DNA of 64,000 nucleotides from an uncultured Eubacteriales bacterium (GTDB taxonomy: Bacteria > Bacillota > Clostridia > Christensenellales > Aristaeellaceae). Below, one piece after another: positions 61,297 through 64,000 of this stretch (positions are counted from its first letter, which is position 1; every line of letters starts with the position of its first letter). Location: positions 1 through 64,000 of the forward strand of contig CACYWL010000010.1 of assembly GCA_902778055.1 (NCBI GenBank), read 5' to 3'. The notes beneath the pieces were generated by a model, which ran no database searches, had not been told where the DNA came from, and worked only from the letters and a program-made list of their open reading frames with translations. A program made the position numbers and the translations under genes.

Positions 61297-63375
61297 ATGT
61301 CCATTTCATCCCATCTGCTTTCCGCTGTTTTCAGCGATGAGACCCCGACCTTCCGCTATCCCTCCGAGCCGGATCCGGGCGATTCCGTGATGATCCGCCT
61401 TCGGGTGGCGAAGGACAGCGCCCGAAGGGTGGTTCTGCTGCTGGAATCCCTGGAGGTCGGTACGCTGATGGTCCGGACCCGGTCGGATGATTATTTTGAT
61501 TACTACGAAGCCGGCATCATGTGCGACGACACCGAGGTCATGTACCGCTTCCTGATCGAGGGCGAGGGCAATCTTCGCATCGCCTACGACAAGAACGGCT
61601 GCCGCTACACCGAGGACGGCAGCATGCCGGAGTACAACAACGCCTACGCCTTCCGCTTCACCCCGGGCTTCCATGTGCCGGCCTGGGCCAAGGGCGCCGT
61701 GCAGTATCAGATCTTTACCGACCGGTTCTGCAACGGCAATCCGGACAACGATGTGACGGACAACGAATATTACTACACCGTGGGGCATTCCAAGCACATC
61801 GCGGACTGGGACGCCATGCCGACGGACACGGACATCCGCTGCTTCTACGGCGGGGACCTGCAGGGCATCCTCGACAAGCTGGACTATCTGCAGGACCTGG
61901 GGATCGAAACCCTGTATCTGAACCCGATCTTTGTTTCCCCCTCCAACCACAAGTACGACACCCAGGACTATGAGCACATCGACCCGCATTTCGGCGTCAT
62001 CACAGACGATATCGAGCACGCGATGCAGGCCTGGGAGAAGCACAACGGCTTTGCCCCCCGGTACATCCGCCGGGTGACCTCCATGGAGAACCTCGAAAAG
62101 AGCGACGATCTGTTTGCCCAGCTGTGCAGGGAGCTTCACCGGCGGGGGATGCGGATCATCCTGGACGGCGTGTTCAACCACTGCGGATCCTTCAACAAAT
62201 GGATGGACTACGAGGGGATCTATCTGGGCAAGGCCGGGTTCCAACCCGGCGCCTTCCAGAGCGTGCACAGCCCCTACCGCTCCTATTTCCATTTCTATGA
62301 CAACGGAAACGGGCGCAGCCCCGCCTATGAGGGCTGGTGGGGATATTCCACGCTGCCGAAGCTGAACTACGAGGAATCTCCCGCCCTGTGCGAGGAAATC
62401 TACCGCATCGCGGAGAAATGGGTGTCCCCGCCCTATTCCATCGACGGATGGCGGCTGGACGTGGCGGCCGATCTGGGCCACAGCGCGGAATTCAATCACA
62501 GCTTCTGGCGGACCTTCCGGCAGCGGGTCAAGGCCGTGAATCCCGATGTGCTGATCATCGCGGAGCACTACGGGGATCCCTCGCCCTGGCTGCAGGGGGA
62601 TCAGTGGGACACCGTCATGAACTATGACGCGTTCATGGAGCCGGTGACCTGGTTCCTGACCGGCATGGAGAAGCATTCCGACTCCATGCGGGACGACCTG
62701 TATCAGGACGGGAACGCGTTCTTCGACATCATGCGGGACAAGATGTCCCGGCTGACCTATCCCTCACTGATGAGCGCCATGAACGAGCTGAGCAATCACG
62801 ACCACTCCCGCTTCCTGACCCGGACCAACCGGATGGTGGGCCGCTTCAACACCCGGGGCTCGGAGGCGGCCGGCCAGGGAATCAACCGGGGCGTCTTCCG
62901 GGAGGCGGTGACCATGCAGATGACCTGGCCCGGCGCGCCGACCGTCTACTACGCGGACGAGGCGGGTCAGGTGGGCTGGACCGATCCCGACGACCGGCGG
63001 ACGTATCCGTGGGGACATGAGGATCAGTCCCTGATTCAGCTGCACAAAGACCTGATCGGGCTGCGGAAAAAGCTGCCGGTCCTGGTGGACGGATGTCTGA
63101 AGCCCCTGCTGGCGGACTACGGGCGGATCGCCTATGCCCGGTTCAGCGAGACCCAGCGGGTCGTGGTCGCGGTCAACAATACCAGCGGCTGGACCAGCTT
63201 CCGCCTGTTCGTCCGGGATGCGGGAAGCCCGGAGAAGGAGATTTTCATCCGGCGCATCGTGACCGGAGAGGACGCGCATTCGACGAAGAAGGAGGTCTGC
63301 CCGCCCGTGCTGGACGGTTACCTGTCCTTCGATCTTCCGCCGTTCTCCTCCGTGGTATATGCCAATGAAGAATGA
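61297..63375 (+). CDS. GH13 alpha-amylase family (maltogenic amylase/neopullulanase-like)
   Basis: 692 residues, no signal peptide, so probably cytoplasmic. An N-terminal immunoglobulin-like CBM34-type domain (residues about 1-125) precedes the barrel. Conserved regions: DGVFNHCGSF (region I), GWRLDVAADLGH with nucleophile Asp388 (region II), IIAEHYGD with acid Glu423 (region III), NHDHSRF with Asp502 (region IV). This N-domain plus barrel pattern is that of cyclomaltodextrinases, maltogenic amylases and neopullulanases, which cut imported maltodextrins. The gene overlaps the next by 11 bases. No maltose transporter is adjacent. Confidence 0.93.
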   Translation: MSISSHLLSAVFSDETPTFRYPSEPDPGDSVMIRLRVAKDSARRVVLLLESLEVGTLMVRTRSDDYFDYYEAGIMCDDTEVMYRFLIEGEGNLRIAYDKNGCRYTEDGSMPEYNNAYAFRFTPGFHVPAWAKGAVQYQIFTDRFCNGNPDNDVTDNEYYYTVGHSKHIADWDAMPTDTDIRCFYGGDLQGILDKLDYLQDLGIETLYLNPIFVSPSNHKYDTQDYEHIDPHFGVITDDIEHAMQAWEKHNGFAPRYIRRVTSMENLEKSDDLFAQLCRELHRRGMRIILDGVFNHCGSFNKWMDYEGIYLGKAGFQPGAFQSVHSPYRSYFHFYDNGNGRSPAYEGWWGYSTLPKLNYEESPALCEEIYRIAEKWVSPPYSIDGWRLDVAADLGHSAEFNHSFWRTFRQRVKAVNPDVLIIAEHYGDPSPWLQGDQWDTVMNYDAFMEPVTWFLTGMEKHSDSMRDDLYQDGNAFFDIMRDKMSRLTYPSLMSAMNELSNHDHSRFLTRTNRMVGRFNTRGSEAAGQGINRGVFREAVTMQMTWPGAPTVYYADEAGQVGWTDPDDRRTYPWGHEDQSLIQLHKDLIGLRKKLPVLVDGCLKPLLADYGRIAYARFSETQRVVVAVNNTSGWTSFRLFVRDAGSPEKEIFIRRIVTGEDAHSTKKEVCPPVLDGYLSFDLPPFSSVVYANEE

Positions 63376-64000
63376 GCTGAAAATGCCCTCGAGCCTGCCG
63401 GAGGGATGGCGGAAAACCCCGGAGGGGGGCCTGACCTCCGCGGAGGCCGCGAAGCGGAAAAGAAACATCGTGCCCCGGGATGACGGAAAGCCGACGGCCC
63501 GGATCATTACGGAAAACGTGTTCACCCTGTTCAACGGGCTGAACCTGCTGCTGGCCGCGGCGCTGATCCTGGTGGGCAGCTACCGCAACATGCTGTTCCT
63601 GGGCGTCGTGATCACGAACACCGGGATCGCGATCATTCAGGAAATCCGGGCCCGGAACACCATCCGGAAGATGAAGCTGCTGAACGCGCCCCGGGTGCAT
63701 GTGATCCGGGACGGCCGGGAAATCGAGCTGACGCCGGAGGAAACCGTGGAGGGGGATCTGGCGGTCTTCCGCGGCGGGGACCAGATCGCGGCGGACTGCA
63801 TTGCGGTTTCCGGCGCGGGGCGGGCCATGGAAAGCCTGCTGACCGGGGAGAGCAACGACATTCCCAAGCAGGAGGGCGACTGGCTTTACTCCGGATCCTT
63901 CCTGACGGAGGGGCGGGTGACGGGCCAGATGGTCTACGTCGGCGAGGAAAGCTATGTCGGCCGTCTGACCAAGGAGGCCCAGCAGCAGCGCCGGCCGGAA
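63365..64000 (+). CDS. Cation-transporting P-type ATPase (N-terminal part; runs off the window)
   Basis: 212 residues before the window ends. N-terminus of a P-type ATPase: GLTSAEAAKRKRN cytoplasmic region, first helices (FTLFNGLNLLLAAALILVGSY and NMLFLGVVITNTGIAIIQEIRA), the actuator domain start (VEGDLAVFRGGDQIAADCIAVSG) and the conserved LLTGESNDIPK (TGES motif). The DKTG phosphorylation site lies outside. RARNTIRKMKLL is typical of the MgtA/Ca-pump side of the family, so Mg2+, Ca2+ or other cation transport is possible. Its ATG overlaps the amylase gene end, suggesting co-transcription. Confidence 0.9.
   Translation, partial: MKNELKMPSSLPEGWRKTPEGGLTSAEAAKRKRNIVPRDDGKPTARIITENVFTLFNGLNLLLAAALILVGSYRNMLFLGVVITNTGIAIIQEIRARNTIRKMKLLNAPRVHVIRDGREIELTPEETVEGDLAVFRGGDQIAADCIAVSGAGRAMESLLTGESNDIPKQEGDWLYSGSFLTEGRVTGQMVYVGEESYVGRLTKEAQQQRRPE

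Overview
The window is about 64 kb of a high-GC chromosome from a Gram-positive bacterium, most likely a Clostridia-class Bacillota (Firmicutes). This rests on gene content: RNase J, YlbF, Rex, MltG, DUF1292 and DUF896 small proteins, VanW, clostripain and TraX families, strong AGGAGG ribosome binding sites, and LPS-free transport systems. I suspect a gut or rumen lineage, but the genus is an inference I cannot test here. Both window ends cut through genes.

Layout. 0-3 kb: tail of an unknown gene, phosphonopyruvate decarboxylase, a sugar-type nucleotidyltransferase, a hairpin-repeat array, and a zinc-ribbon protein with a structured leader. 3-9 kb: a GH31 alpha-xylosidase and a DUF1846 protein on the minus strand, the SRP RNA, and glyA. 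9-15.3 kb: a housekeeping run of RNase J, YlbF, MltG, Rex and VanW, closed by tRNA-Leu(CAA). 15.3-20.8 kb: an AT-richer accessory stretch with a multi-pass membrane protein translationally coupled to a potassium-channel-like protein, a PAP2 phosphatase, a small membrane protein and at least three gene remnants. 20.8-25 kb: two secreted proteins, one a large repetitive beta-solenoid-like protein, with a hairpin-repeat array between them. 25-30.4 kb: a phosphonate-type ABC transporter (phnD, phnC and two phnE) plus a 5'-nucleotidase-type phosphoesterase. 30.4-33.6 kb: a zinc/manganese-type ABC permease and ATPase under an operator-bearing promoter, and a GltD-like flavoprotein. 33.8-37.7 kb: MATE exporter, YczE-like membrane protein, PaaI thioesterase, MBL hydrolase. 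37.7-39.3 kb: a histone-H1-like Lys/Thr/Ala repeat protein and a secreted trypsin-fold protease. 39.4-44.4 kb: exonuclease III, DUF1643, a CofE-like ligase, a GT2-GtrA fusion, a GNAT protein and two small conserved proteins. 44.5-51.1 kb: a phosphodiester-glycosidase-family protein, an Lgt-like membrane protein, and a MacB-type ABC exporter flanked by two adaptor proteins. 51.2-54.7 kb: a secreted protein, tadA, a ComEC-like MBL protein, rnpB (minus strand) and traX. 54.8-59.1 kb: a 1426-residue clostripain-family protein. 59.2-64 kb: tRNA-Arg(CCG), a TcdA-type dehydratase, an acyl-ACP thioesterase, a GH13 amylase and the start of a P-type ATPase.

Themes. Polysaccharide use (GH31, GH13), phosphonate or phosphoester scavenging, envelope biology (MltG, VanW, Lgt-like, exporter, secreted proteases) and RNA processing (RNase J, RNase P, SRP, TadA) are all represented. 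Short hairpin repeats built on a GAACCGTCCCCCTGTCT-like core occur at several intergenic sites and look like a REP-type family. No CRISPR array, intact transposase, integrase or rRNA was seen. I found no clear complete new system. The best candidates for something undescribed are the coupled membrane-protein/channel module, the beta-solenoid protein, the histone-like protein and the structured leader of the zinc-ribbon gene.
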